Shown here in pieces: positions 11,621-22,175 of a DNA stretch of 64,000 nucleotides. Both the position numbers and the translations under genes were made by a program. Numbering within the stretch: the stretch's first letter is position 1; every line of letters starts with the position of its first letter. The notes beneath the pieces are model-generated. The model saw only the letters and a list, made by a program, of their open reading frames with translations, did no database searches and was not told the origin of the DNA. The DNA lies in the NCBI GenBank assembly GCA_022539475.1, contig VCMS01000195.1:62001-126000 (forward strand). The letters run 5' to 3'. The DNA is from Gracilaria domingensis. Its lineage: Eukaryota > Rhodophyta > Florideophyceae > Gracilariales > Gracilariaceae.

Positions 11621-12309
11621 CCCAACTGGAAACAGCCCATAGCGGGAGGAGGAAGGAAAGAAGAATCCTTGTGGATTGTACTGGGAAGCCTGAAGATGGA
11701 AGTGGTCAAGTCCCCTGAAGGGTACGCTGGAGCACACGTAACATGTCGAGGTACAGGACCCGTAAGCACGGTGAACGGTACCACATACGGTATGCATGTG
11801 CAGCCTAACGGCGGGAGATTCGAGACTACCTGCTGTAAGCATACGCCATTGCTGGAGGGTAGTGCACGCCACTTGACCACGGCCGTCCGGCGGGCCTGAC
11901 ACCGTAGATACCGTTCACGGGACTTCTGGCCCGCACACGCGCCCGGGTGCGCCCAAATATCCAATGAAAATGGAGTTAACCGCAGGTCATGCGTCGTGGC
12001 CCGACGTTCCGCCGCCCTGTGCAGGGAGTGCTGTACGCCATTTCTCCGTCACAACGGCTCTTCCGCAACGAATGTGAAGGTATTGCCGCTTCACGGACGC
12101 GACCGTTCGTCGATTAGTCACCCGTTTGGGATAGAAAACAGTTTACCGGAAACCGGAGATCAAGAACTTTTGATTGAGCTCACTTGTGAGGCAATTGGAC
12201 GCCCGTATCGGTAGTTAGCACACTCCGTCGCGACGGCTGGAAGACAGCACAGTTCACCCATCCTCCGCCCCGAGAACCGGTTCGAAACCCGAAAGAACTA
12301 CTACCCCGC

Positions 12310-12585
12310 GTGGGTTTTGCTAATTGTCACTCCCTGATGTCGGGAGAGGACAAGGAAGAAGCCGAAGATGGCGTCTACCCACAAGAATTCGTGGTAGATC
12401 GTATCGTGGAACAAAAGGAAAGCCCCGAAGGGAAACCACTGTATAGAGTTCGTTGGTACGGCTATCCCGCTGACGAGGACACTTGGGACCCAATTGAACA
12501 CATCCCTAGGTACAAGGTCATGTCGTATCATCGCCGTACTCGGACGTCATTGCCTCCAACATTGGATAACGCGTTGGTCGGGTAG
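12310..12585 (+). pseudogene. Chromodomain at the end of gypsy pol
   Basis: The short frame encodes a clear chromodomain: VVDRIVEQ, then YRVRWYGYPADEDTW, then EHIPRYKV. The aromatic cage positions appear as Y/W/W-type residues. In chromoviruses this module sits at the integrase C-terminus and steers insertion to methylated histone H3. Here it is in another frame from the reverse transcriptase ORF, separated by about 0.7 kb of degenerate sequence, so it is no longer part of a continuous polyprotein. Confidence 0.85.
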
Positions 12586-12727
12586 CCCGCTTATCGGTAT
12601 GCTCTACTGTACTCGTGCCCGCCTTGCGGTTGGAAGAAAGGAGTTAAACGCTAGGAAGAGAAGAAGAAGACCTAGGAGTAGGAAGGGATCCTCTGTATCG
12701 TAGGAGAGATGTAGTAGAACTACCGAA

Positions 12728-15037
12728 TTATCGGGATACTTCCGTATTACGGAGAAGTAGAAACTGCCTAAAAAGGAATGAAGATGTCTCCACTATATGG
12801 CCAGGAACTGGAAGAGAAGTGGAAGAGGGCAGAACCTGTTGAGGAAGAAGGAAGAAGAAGAAGCTCGTCGCCGAGAAGCATACCTCGACGAGGGTAAAGG
12901 AAAATTTGCCACTAACTGGCTTTAATTGGAAACTATCACAAGACACTCTAAGATTGGAGGAAGACCTCATGAGGGGCCAACCCCCAGTGGAGGGAGCACC
13001 GCTTCCTGTGTTGGGATTCTGCGCGAAGTACTCGCTCGCGAGAGCCGCGAGCCTCGCAACGGTGTTCACTCCCGGTGGGATCGGAATGCCATTAGCCTGG
13101 AGGTCACCATGAAGGGAAGCCACACTCCCAGCCCAATTGGCAGGCTGAGTAGTGGGAGCGATCAAGGACCATCCCGCAAGGGCTTGAACGCCCTCTGTTG
13201 GGACCGCTGTCGCGTTAGGATCCGAGTTCGGAACTCCCGTCAGCTGTGCTGGCCCGGCTACGGTGGCAATCTCATCATTGTCCAACATCGGATCAGGTGC
13301 ATCCGACGGAACGGCGTAATCCTCGGGGAACACGAACCTTACTGGGTGACCGACCGGCATTGCGCGGGTCATAGCCACCATTGCAGTCGCTTGCTCCTCA
13401 GAGATGAACTGTCGCTCCCACGGGTCGTAGTACACCCAGAACACGGAACGGGTGGAAATTCGCCCCGGCGATCGGTCGCGGAAACGCTGTCGCCTGTCCG
13501 GCTGCCAAGCTACCGGAACTCGGTCCCAGTCGACCCTGTCGATGACATGCAACAATTCTCCCACCTCTTCCTGGTTAGCCTCGGAACCCAAGGGGGTAAC
13601 GAGATCAATCCTTCGAAGGAGTAACCTCAGATTTGGAGGGAGATACCGCAAACGGTAATGGTCATAGACATCCCACAGGAGGTCAACCGCGACGCGGGCA
13701 GCCCACTCGGAAAGGACCAAACACCAGTATCCCGAGTTGGGATTGTCTATCAACCGCGAACCGATGTAGTAGATACTCGGCCGGAGTTCAGCGAAACACC
13801 CCGCGGGGACCTCTACACGACTCCACCACGATGGAAGGCCCACGTATGGGGAGGGCAAGGCATCGAAGCGCAAACGATCAACTTCCAAGTTTGGATATGG
13901 AACTAGGAGTCCCCTACGGGAGCGCGCATTCCGTTCAAACCGGACTCGTCTCTCCAAGTCATAGAGATCTTTGTTGTGTCTCTTACTCCTGGAGAGGTAT
14001 CGGAACTCCGCCCTGAGCAAGGGACGACTCCATAGGGGAATATCAGGATCAACCTCGCTGAAGTGGTATCTATGCTCCGCTTCCGGAAATTCCGCCAAGG
14101 CGTTACCATAGGAAACCTCACCGTAGGTACGGTAGTGCGAGACGTCGAAGTCATACTCGGCCGGAATCGGATGGTCATATCGCAATCTTCCAATTCTGGA
14201 GTAAGCGAGTCGCGCCGTATCCCCACGTGCGTAGTCAAGGGACTCTACGCGATCGCAACGAAGCAAATGCGGCTCCACCGCTATGCGGGTCCGCCATTCG
14301 CGAGAGCGCACCGCATCTCGAGGAAGCCCACCTGGGAGTACTCCGTTCACGGCATAGGAATCGATGAGAGCATCATCTGCTATCACTGTCGGGTGAAACC
14401 ACGGAGCGCGGGAAAAGATCAACCCCTCACGTCGGGTATCCCAGTTCACAAGGGACTCTCTACTAATCCACCCACGAGGGTTCACCGTCATCGGTACGGC
14501 CTGCTCGGCATTCCAGGCAATGGCGTTTGGGTCATAGGGCTGCTGTACCGGAGCCACTGGAGGAGCCGGAGGTATCGGAAGAGACCCACCCGGATAGGGA
14601 TAAGCTTCATAGAAGTTGAAGGGAGCTACCGCTTGCGGGATGGGTTGAATCGGAGCTTGAGGATGCAGGGAACCTGGATGCTTGTACCTCGCGTAGGGTT
14701 GAGTGAATGGACCGCCGTAAGGATTCCCCTGAGGGAGAGGAGCTGATTGGAAGCCACCAAAGTACTGTGAAAGACTCTGAGGAGGCTGTCCTTGTTGGGA
14801 AGCGATGCCCGAAGACACTTCAGACGCCGCTTGCGGAGCTGATGACGAGTTCCCCGGGAGCGGGTTGGTATGGAACGGATTCGGGTTCATTCCTGTCGAA
14901 GGAGAAGAAGGATCAGTAGGCACCGGTAGCGAACGCCGAGGTATCGGAGTAGAGGAAGTAGTTGTATCCGAAGTCGGAGGCGAAAGCTGCTTGCGTGGAA
15001 GAACCGAGTGGTCGGGGGAACCCTGAGGGGACGTCAT
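12728..15037 (-). CDS. Intact antisense ORF inside the gypsy element (769 codons), function unknown
   Basis: Runs opposite to gag-pol and starts 72 bp inside the 3' LTR boundary, so the LTR could hold its promoter. Residues 1-170 are rich in Pro, Ser, Gln and Gly. Residues 180-560 look globular: rich in Arg, Tyr, Trp and Asp, with motifs such as FWVYYDPWERQF. The last about 90 residues, with a Phe run, may only be readthrough over a purine-rich stretch. No known domain was recognised. It has no stop over 2.3 kb while gag and pol on the other strand are broken repeatedly. Extra antisense ORFs between pol and the 3' LTR are known in some plant gypsy elements; whether this one is related is unknown. 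Confidence 0.65.
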   Translation of the reverse strand: MTSPQGSPDHSVLPRKQLSPPTSDTTTSSTPIPRRSLPVPTDPSSPSTGMNPNPFHTNPLPGNSSSAPQAASEVSSGIASQQGQPPQSLSQYFGGFQSAPLPQGNPYGGPFTQPYARYKHPGSLHPQAPIQPIPQAVAPFNFYEAYPYPGGSLPIPPAPPVAPVQQPYDPNAIAWNAEQAVPMTVNPRGWISRESLVNWDTRREGLIFSRAPWFHPTVIADDALIDSYAVNGVLPGGLPRDAVRSREWRTRIAVEPHLLRCDRVESLDYARGDTARLAYSRIGRLRYDHPIPAEYDFDVSHYRTYGEVSYGNALAEFPEAEHRYHFSEVDPDIPLWSRPLLRAEFRYLSRSKRHNKDLYDLERRVRFERNARSRRGLLVPYPNLEVDRLRFDALPSPYVGLPSWWSRVEVPAGCFAELRPSIYYIGSRLIDNPNSGYWCLVLSEWAARVAVDLLWDVYDHYRLRYLPPNLRLLLRRIDLVTPLGSEANQEEVGELLHVIDRVDWDRVPVAWQPDRRQRFRDRSPGRISTRSVFWVYYDPWERQFISEEQATAMVAMTRAMPVGHPVRFVFPEDYAVPSDAPDPMLDNDEIATVAGPAQLTGVPNSDPNATAVPTEGVQALAGWSLIAPTTQPANWAGSVASLHGDLQANGIPIPPGVNTVARLAALASEYFAQNPNTGSGAPSTGGWPLMRSSSNLRVSCDSFQLKPVSGKFSFTLVEVCFSATSFFFFLLPQQVLPSSTSLPVPGHIVETSSFLFRQFLLLRNTEVSR

Positions 15038-15090
15038 ATTTATACTCCCGATGTCGGTACTTCGCGGTCGCGATCGCGCTCGCGCTCGAA

Positions 15091-15106
15091 CCTAAGGAGG
15101 AGGAGA
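15091..15106 (+). other. Polypurine tract of the gypsy element
   Basis: Purine-rich CCTAAGGAGGAGGAGA lies immediately before the 3' LTR start at 15109, matching the expected plus-strand primer. Confidence 0.6.
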
Positions 15107-15108
15107 TC

Positions 15109-16123
15109 TGAACCAACGGCTTTCTGCTATCGGATGCATCATGCCGCTCATAATGAGATGGTACCGATGGCCGGTGACGTGGCGAAGTTATGAAAACTCT
15201 CTTTAATTTTGGGCAATTTTTGGAGGTTTTTAACGGAGCCTTGATAGGTAAATCCTCTGTAGGAAGTGTATAGTAACTGGAATAGTTGGCCACGTGTGAA
15301 GGTTGGCCTGCAGATAGTTGTGCCACACCCGCTGGGAATAACCCCACCCCCTGACAGTGGGTTGTCCACGTGTAGAACCCTCGGGAGGTGTGCACCGTAG
15401 ACGTAGTAGTAGTATATATGCTCGGGTGATCTCACCCTTGAGCCTCCAAGTAAATGGACAACTGAGTCGACACTCAAGTCGAATCCTGTTCACGATCGGG
15501 CTATAGTAGCATGCTGCCTATGTAGGTCTACGAATCCATCTGGAGAGGAACCACGACCGGTATCGGCAATACTACCCATCAAGGTCACTAAGGAAGCACT
15601 TGTCTCGCCATCTTTGGATCTTTAATTGTCTTTACCGTTGAGTCGGTTCTCTTTTGTTGTTTCTTGTTTTGTTTTCGTTGTTGATTCTTGTTGTTGCCAC
15701 TCTGTTGAGTCTCGTTGTTTACACTTGTTCACCTGGTTCAGGTATCGCTTCCGCCCCAGTATTGGGTTTACTCTTGGCGCCTCTGAGTGCGTCGCTCCGC
15801 TGTCGGACCTGTTCCCGCCAGTTGGCACGGTCCGTAGCTCCGCTCCGGTGGTTTCTATCGTGAGCTTTCCCCCGTTTACACGGTCCGCTTTTTCTTCCCT
15901 TTGCTCAGGTTCGGATCACACTCCATCTCTGGATCTGCACCGTTCTTCGCATCCCACCTCTGTAGGTATTGCCAGTCACTGTCTCCGGTCTTACACCCGG
16001 CGTGTCACTCGACTCGAGTACGGACAGAGGGCTCTATCGCTGAGTCTACCTCTCATAGGTAGTAGGACTCGGACATCTTAGTGGAGATTCCCCATAGCGT
16101 TTATCGCAGGGTTTTGCTCTACA
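15109..16123 (+). repeat. 3' LTR of the gypsy element (1,015 bp)
   Basis: Partner of 5221-6237. Ends CTCTACA and is followed by GACCGTG, the imperfect target duplicate. It may also act as promoter for the antisense ORF that begins at 15037. Confidence 0.92.
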
Positions 16124-16798
16124 GACCGTGGCTACAATCGCAAACAAACCATCGATTTTATAAACGAACGTATTGGTGCTACAGGCATCGGAATTCACAA
16201 GCGAAGCCTAGAGTTTCCTTTTGTCTTTGGCGATGGTGCAATACGGAAACGCCACAAGGGACGAGTTGTAAGTGAAAAAGGATGTAGAGCGATATACAAT
16301 GCATCTAGAAAGCCCACAACTGCATCGGGGCGTCGTATTGAAGCTTGCGTGTACCCTGAGAGTTGAAGCCGGAGAATTGCGACTATTTATCAGAACAATG
16401 AAAAGCTATTCAGCTCCAGTAAGTTTACGCTTATCCCAAGAAGTGGATATTGTCCAAGAAGCGTGGACGAAGTCGCGCAGTTCCATACTGTTTATGACAA
16501 ACATGTCAGCTGCAATCGAGAGACACGCGCGCAAAGCGGAAGGACATCTGATATCCTTTCCTTACCATGTTTGAAGGTCAGTCAAGTCATGGCTCGAGTG
16601 CAAGAAATCACCTTACTAGAATCCGAGGACCAGGGATGGTTTCTTGCTAGGGCATTTCAGTTTACCTCGCGAACAACCCAAATCTTTCTAAAATGCTTAG
16701 CAGATGACATGGAAGAAAGGGTACATGGATTGTCACTCTTGGTTTCGGGGCAGCCTATTGGCCGAGGCACGCTAACGTTTTCTTCAAGCATTTGAGAA
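16124..16798 (+). pseudogene. Transposase, 3' part
   Basis: From 16124 the frame reads DRGYNRKQTIDFINERIG, matching the second catalytic region (DRGY) of DDE transposases, and continues open to a TGA near 16367. Further on, the frame 16463-16798 carries a segment with GWFLARAFQFTSRT that looks like a transposase C-terminus. The first codons coincide with the gypsy target duplication: the 5' flank reads Asp-Cys where this side reads Asp-Arg-Gly. The third catalytic acid was not assigned. Confidence 0.5.
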
Positions 16799-16813
16799 AC
16801 GAAGCAGAATTTG

Positions 16814-17950
16814 ATGGCAAACATGGTCAAATTGGTTCATGTGCCTGGCATGAAAATCAGTTGTACAGTAAGTCTGGATGAGCAGCAGTCAGCATCCGCA
16901 TTTATTCTTTCTGCCACTCTTGAAAGTTTGAACCCAATAACGAGGTCCAAACTTATGAAAATAATGAGAGACGTTGGTCACCCGCTTTCATCTAGCTTAA
17001 GAAAGTCTCAAGTGGTGGAGAAGGTGTTGGAGTTACATGCAAACGTTTCGAGCGGAAGAGCTACGCTTCAGAATGGCGCGGAGAACAGCATGACAGAGGA
17101 AGAAAGGGCTGTTTTAAAGAAACGTAAAGTCGTTGAGAGTCTTATCAGGGCGTCTTTGGACTCTTGGGTGATGAAGCCGCTAGTGAGTACTGCAGGCATG
17201 AAAGAAGGAAGTATGAATGAGAGACAAGTACTGAGAGCCCTGCCGTCGTACTTTGAGACAAACGTAGTCACCGAAGGAGAGTTCTTTACGTCACAATCGC
17301 ATTTTATACAGGATCAAATATTTAATCTTGAGTATATTCGGACGATAGGTTTGATATCTTCGAAAGAAGAACGAATGGTGTCTGACAGTCTTGATGGTGT
17401 TGTATGCTTACGAAATCCAGCAGGTGATCTTTTTGTCTGTGCTGTTGAAATTAAGACCATTACAGCACTCAAGACAATCGAAAATGCGCTTGAAGCTAAG
17501 CATAAGTACTCCGCTATGGTACATGTCAACGATATTGGTTACAATGAAGATTCTAATAAGCAATTTAACGATATCGTGCCAACTGCGGAGTATAGACAGC
17601 AATGTGTGCACCATGCTCTTTGTCTTGGTGCCAGGAAAGTTCTCTTTGTGCAGGCAAAGGGAAGCAACTGTGGGGTTGGGTCAATACTTTACGCAGCAGT
17701 TTTAAGCTTTCATGACAGTCTGCTTTCAATGTACAGCTACGTTCTGTCAGCAGTTCGGGCTGGAGCTTTCTCATGGGTAGGCAAAGAGCCACACCATATT
17801 CCTGAGGAATATGATGACATGTTGCGGGACTCACATGCTTCAGATTTGCATTCTTTTGCATCTTATTATAGTCTTAGCCAGGCCTATCGAAGTCTGGTTA
17901 ACAAGGAAGGTACTCTACCCCCGGCCAAAATGATAAGACCAACCCTGTGA
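16814..17950 (+). CDS. YqaJ/lambda-exonuclease-like PD-(D/E)XK nuclease of a DNA transposon
   Basis: An intact 378-codon frame from the first ATG. A SAP-like helix pair (about residues 40-75) may bind DNA. The nuclease core shows D194 in SLDGVV, the E212-x-K214 pair in VEIKT, and Y260-R-Q-Q263 followed by a helix. D...ExK plus a downstream YxxQ is the signature of the YqaJ/lambda exonuclease branch. It sits directly after the transposase remnant on the same strand. In ISL2EU-type transposons a second gene of this family accompanies the transposase, so a role in element processing is inferred. The gene has outlasted its transposase partner. Confidence 0.6.
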   Translation: MANMVKLVHVPGMKISCTVSLDEQQSASAFILSATLESLNPITRSKLMKIMRDVGHPLSSSLRKSQVVEKVLELHANVSSGRATLQNGAENSMTEEERAVLKKRKVVESLIRASLDSWVMKPLVSTAGMKEGSMNERQVLRALPSYFETNVVTEGEFFTSQSHFIQDQIFNLEYIRTIGLISSKEERMVSDSLDGVVCLRNPAGDLFVCAVEIKTITALKTIENALEAKHKYSAMVHVNDIGYNEDSNKQFNDIVPTAEYRQQCVHHALCLGARKVLFVQAKGSNCGVGSILYAAVLSFHDSLLSMYSYVLSAVRAGAFSWVGKEPHHIPEEYDDMLRDSHASDLHSFASYYSLSQAYRSLVNKEGTLPPAKMIRPTL

Positions 17951-18740
17951 ACAATTTACATGGCCAATATATGGCCAACTCTTGGCTAACATGTGTCCCC
18001 ACGTGCTCTTCTACACGTGGACGAGAGATGAGCGATATACGCCCAAAATAGGGCCTGAGTAATGCCAAAAAGAGTGGGCGAAAGGAGGCCTCATTCAAAA
18101 TGCCCAAATCTGACCCAAAGGAGGCCAACTGTGTCAGTTTAAAAGGTCCCAAGAAGAAGGAACAAATGGAATACTGTGATCCAATATATGACAAGAAAAG
18201 ACCCATATGTGGCCAGAGCTCTGGTCACGATCGTGTCAAACTATGCTCCATACTGTGTCGCAAGTACGCCATGATTGGTGCTCACCTAACGACAAGAAGT
18301 GGACAATGCAAGTGCGATAAATGTACTGCGCATGTGACCGCTTTTCGTACGAACCATAGGCCTTTAGTATCAAGTATATGAAGACAATGCAGGTCCTCAG
18401 AAGCCTCTATTTAATGGACTTTGAGCGACCTTGAATGGAACGTATGCGTACCTGTTTCACATCTATATAAGATCATGTTGCAGACCTATGAAGATCTCAT
18501 GCAGAACGATTTAATGTCTTATAATTACCACGCAGCATACTATGAGTGTACGCTGGTAGACCTTAACAGGGTCATTTACTGAAAACAATATCAATAGCAT
18601 AGATCTTTGAGTGGCTCAATTTCCGAAGTTGTGCACGTGATTATGAGATGGCTATTGTTTCTCGTATAGCCAGAGTGCAGAGCCGATAAGTTTCATTCTA
18701 CGTGGTCCACCCAATACGGTATAACGTAACATGTGCTCGA
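17951..18740. other. Non-coding stretch after the nuclease gene
   Basis: No convincing gene. A short imperfect hairpin, CCCACGTG...CACGTGG, lies at about 17999-18021 and could be a 3' processing or element-end structure. A 93-codon frame at 18100-18381 has several Cys and His residues but no recognisable zinc motif and is not called. Confidence 0.4.
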
Positions 18741-19925
18741 TCATTCCCGTTCCCGGGAACTCCCAGCAGCAGCGCTTGTCTTCTTTGGATTCTTTCGCTG
18801 ACGCTTACAGGAGTGAAGGAGTTTCACTCCTCTGCGGCTTGAAGGCGCTGCATTACCTGGGTTCGGAGCAGCCCTACCTGACGTACCGGTCTCAACATTT
18901 CTCTCAGTCGAAGGTGCAAGTGCTCGCTTGGGCGCTTTCCTAGGCTTCTTCTTCCCCACGATCGGACGTACGTGATGCTGAATCTCAGACACGGTTTCCG
19001 TGCCCTGCTCTTTAGATCTCTGTTGCTTCAAAGCAGGTGCCTTATCTCTTACTCCTCTGTGATTAAAGTTGTTTGAGGCAGGCTGTGCAGAGCTCTTTCG
19101 ATTTCGGATACTCTGAGGTTGAGGTGCAGCTGCCTTCCGCCTGGCATCTGCAGATTGCGCACTGTCACAAGGCGATTCATATTCCTCATCAGTTGCTTCC
19201 ATGACTTGGTCAGTATCGTTTTCTTGAGACCCATCTTGGGCGCCACCGTCACTCTTGGAATCGCACACTTCACAATTGTCAACCATCCTGCTTTCCTCTG
19301 TGTCCTCTAGCGCGCCGTTGCCAACTGCTTCGCTTTGCTCATGATATATCACATTGTGACCACTGCCAGTTGTTGCATCGTTGGTAGCAAGTCTAGGTTC
19401 TACATGCCCCCCGCATATAGCATGGCTACCACCAGTTGAAGCATGTATCTCTTCCTGCTGATCAGCAGAATATGCATGGTGTGCTTCCGCAGAAGTTGCG
19501 GTTTTCTTCTTATTCTCTCGCTTGCGTGCCTCCGCCGCGGCCTTCCTATCCCTTTGAACTGCTTCCTTCAAGAATTCATTCAACACCCATCCCCCCTGAG
19601 CAGCGGACAAGACTGGATAGGTTTCAACAATCCTGCGCTTAAAGTGCATGATCTGAGAAGGGAAGTCTCTCTTAACCGAGATGTACGTTCGGGTACCACG
19701 CTCAATCCCAAGGCGGTCGTAGAGATGTGAGCGCATGTCATCCTTGATCGCATTTGCCATCGTAGTGTATATCGGATAGCCATCTTCAATGCTATCCGAA
19801 TCACGCCCCATCTTTTCCTGATACAGGCGATTGAAGAGGGCCCTCGCTGAGATGGTGGTGCCTGTCGGAATCCCTGGTTGGTCGGAATCCTTCAAACGTC
19901 TCTTCATCGAAGCTGTAGGAATCAT
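18741..19925 (-). CDS. Hypothetical nuclear-type protein with low-complexity tail
   Basis: About 394 codons from the ATG at 19925; the longer frame to 19946 would need GTG. The first about 110 residues look folded and include a region resembling a small DNA-binding or chromatin domain (SARALFNRLYQEKMG...), but no family was recognised. The remainder is acidic, then strongly basic with RKAPKRA and KRQRKNPKK clusters that would serve as nuclear localisation signals. No stops or frameshifts. It could be host or transposon cargo. Confidence 0.5.
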   Translation of the reverse strand: MIPTASMKRRLKDSDQPGIPTGTTISARALFNRLYQEKMGRDSDSIEDGYPIYTTMANAIKDDMRSHLYDRLGIERGTRTYISVKRDFPSQIMHFKRRIVETYPVLSAAQGGWVLNEFLKEAVQRDRKAAAEARKRENKKKTATSAEAHHAYSADQQEEIHASTGGSHAICGGHVEPRLATNDATTGSGHNVIYHEQSEAVGNGALEDTEESRMVDNCEVCDSKSDGGAQDGSQENDTDQVMEATDEEYESPCDSAQSADARRKAAAPQPQSIRNRKSSAQPASNNFNHRGVRDKAPALKQQRSKEQGTETVSEIQHHVRPIVGKKKPRKAPKRALAPSTERNVETGTSGRAAPNPGNAAPSSRRGVKLLHSCKRQRKNPKKTSAAAGSSRERE

Positions 19926-20713
19926 GACGGAGTTCACTGGCAGCACTCGTTGGCCAAGGATATCAGCACCAGTTGAAGCACCGAATCCAGAATGAGGATG
20001 AGCTTCTTCTCTCGGCTGGTTCGAGGCCCGAAGCGACTGTGCAGGGAGAGCTCAACGCTCTGAATGCATGGAACTATCCGCAGTAACCCGAGGTAAAGTA
20101 CGCATACTCATGCTGGAAGTAACACTCAATGCTCTGATGCAAGAATGAGTAGATTTCGATCGTCAGTAATGAGTTCTCGATGGCAATAAGATAGTACTGT
20201 ACGTACTTGGGTAGTAGACGTATTCCGTACGCAATTCGAAATGCAACTTAACGGCAAGAACAGAACAGAGATTCAGTGAGAGATGGAAACTCTGGGTTCT
20301 GGGGTGCTGGAACTTCCCAGAGAAGAAAGCCAGTCAGATGCACCCGAGTCGTGAGAGAAGGGATGGGTACATAAGGTGAGAGAATGAGCGGGAGGATAGG
20401 GCTCAAGTACGAACTCGAGCGGAAGAGAAGAACCGAAGCGAAAGCACCCCCTTGAAGTCAAAATATTTGTCAAGTTTCAACACAGATTCTCAGACTTTGA
20501 AATTGCTCCCAATATTCACAAAATGAATATCATTTTGACATGATATGCATGCGTCACAGTGTTCAGAATGTAGAAAGGCTATGTGCCTTGGTTATTGAAC
20601 ATAAAGTGCCTCTCCAGTCAGTGGCATCGCACATATTATCCATTAACGTGTCGCTCTTGAAGACATAGTTCTCGGATTCCCTTTCAGTTGTTGCACTGAA
20701 CGAACGAGCGAAG
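19926..20713. other. Intergenic region
   Basis: About 0.8 kb between two divergent frames. No RNA gene, repeat boundary or conserved coding sequence was seen. It may contain promoters for both flanking genes. Confidence 0.4.
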
Positions 20714-21874
20714 ATGGGAAGAGGAAGGAAGAGGTATCGATGGGAAATATCGATGTGCGCGAAGCACCCATTCAATGACTCAGAACAAGTGCTGGAAGAA
20801 GAGGCACCATCCATTGAGGGATACACAGCTCTAAACGCTCATTCTGATCTGCCTACAAACAGAAGCAATGAAAGAGCTAGAAGTACAGATTTTGGGGCAA
20901 GAGCGGATTCGGTACAGATCAGCGATCTAGCTGTTCAGTATGAGAGTGATGCGGAGATCTCGCTACATGCAGCAGTTCACAATGAGCACTTTGAGCGTTC
21001 TCTAATTCCATGTATCCGCGATGAAAATGAACCAAATGATGTACATTCACATAATGATGAAAACGAACAAGACAATCTTGTCGACGATTCGTCAAGCATA
21101 GGGCAAATTTCAGTAGTGCCTGGAAGCCTTGCTTCAAATATTTGATCGTTTGATTGCGCCGAATCCCCTCTTTCCCACTTTTCAAGTACTTCTCACGAGG
21201 AAGGGTCAGAACGACAAGTTGAGTACAAACGACTGGCTGCATTCTTGTACAACGCAGAAGTTTCCAATGTCTTACAAAATGGGATACAGAGGTTATTGAA
21301 TATACCCCCAATGCAGTCCAACACTTCATATAGAGCCCTAATTTCGTACGCAGTACAGAAGGCACACATTGAGAAATCATACCTCAGAATGTGCCCTCAA
21401 GGCCATGTGGCTCACGCCGGAAAACTGCGATCTACACGAGAATGTCCAAGCTGCAAGAGTCCGCTTGCTGCGAGCATACATAAGTTTTGGTTTTTGAAAC
21501 CATCATCGGCATTGAAAGCACTTTGTCGCGCTCGTCATTCATTTGAAGAAATAATGTATGGGTGTCTGAGAGCAAAGGAATCTTTGGCGCACCATCCGTT
21601 CGATGTTCGAGACCATGATTATTACCATTGCGAAATGTTCCTCCGACAACATGGCCAACGCCTTGAAGAGTGGAATGCAGAAAGTAATGAGATTTTCGTC
21701 TTTCTGTCGTCTGTGTTCTGCAAAGTGGAATATAGTCTGTTCGCTTTGGAAACTAAGCTAGTTTTGGGGCTATTTGGGGCGCGCGAGGGGGTGGCAGAGG
21801 CTGGCACTCTAAAAATTAAGAAATTTTGGAGTATTAAATTCCATTTCGTGCAGTTTAGTTCTTGGGTCCCCTAG
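20714..21874 (+). pseudogene. Tnp2-like (CACTA/EnSpm-type) transposase, N-terminal fragment
   Basis: One reading frame with a single TGA at 21143-21145. The first 143 codons have a basic start and an acidic, Ser/Asn-rich stretch. After the stop comes a segment typical of the region before the catalytic core of Tnp2-type transposases: helices, then a zinc-ribbon-like set CPQGH...ECPSCKSPL, then FWFLKPSSALKAL. The catalytic region is absent and the frame runs into unrelated sequence near 21780. The family call rests on the Cys pattern and the order of these segments. Confidence 0.5.
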
Positions 21875-22175
21875 TTTTTGTAGAGGTTCTACTTCGCCGC
21901 ACCACCCCATTCACTCCTTTCCGCGACCCTCTCTCAAAACTGCACTCGTGCTAGTTTGCGTTTCCATTTTCTCCCATGTTGCAATGCCAATCGCAACTCA
22001 TCCCACCTCAATCATCCCATCACTTCTTCCCAGTCCACACCACCCCAGCTCTTTACCCATTTCTCGCCCATCACGCGTTCGCATCCTCTCTCTCCGTCTC
22101 CGCAAACGTCATTTTGTAGAAGTCAGGTGGACAACTCTCCCCCTTCTCGTATACCCGCCTCGCCCCAAAACGGCT

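Larger units (their letters stand above)
5221..16123 (+). mobile_element. Ty3/gypsy chromovirus-type LTR retrotransposon, non-autonomous and decayed
   Basis: Bounded by two about 1,016-bp LTRs (TGGAGCAACGG...CTCTACA and TGAACCAACGG...CTCTACA). The target duplication is GACTGTG (5214-5220) against GACCGTG (16124-16130), one mismatch. Inside are a broken gag, a protease-reverse transcriptase ORF, a deletion covering RNase H and the integrase core, a separate chromodomain ORF, and a long ORF on the opposite strand. The first 93 aligned LTR bases differ at 7 sites, so the insertion is old. It landed inside a DNA-transposon transposase gene. Confidence 0.9.
4589..18000 (+). mobile_element. Decayed DNA transposon with DDE transposase and YqaJ-like nuclease genes, interrupted by a gypsy element
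   Basis: Transposase-like coding sequence before 5220 continues after 16123 once the Ty3/gypsy insertion is set aside, and a separate nuclease gene follows at 16814-17950. A DDE transposase paired with a lambda-exonuclease/YqaJ-type nuclease resembles the ISL2EU/IS4EU group of PIF/Harbinger-related transposons; that assignment is inference. Terminal inverted repeats were not found: the left end may lie beyond the copia element, and the right end is somewhere after 17950. Confidence 0.5.

Noticed and set aside
11245-11964. 239-codon minus-strand frame within the gypsy element
   Set aside because: No recognisable features; it overlaps the pol tail and looks like a shadow of Ser/Glu-rich codons.
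12926-14746. Long + strand frames opposite the antisense gypsy ORF
   Set aside because: They overlap the 769-codon frame, are shorter, and have composition expected of complementary-strand shadows.
18100-18381. Cys-containing 93-codon frame that might be a zinc finger
   Set aside because: The Cys and His spacing fits no known finger and the region around it is degenerate.
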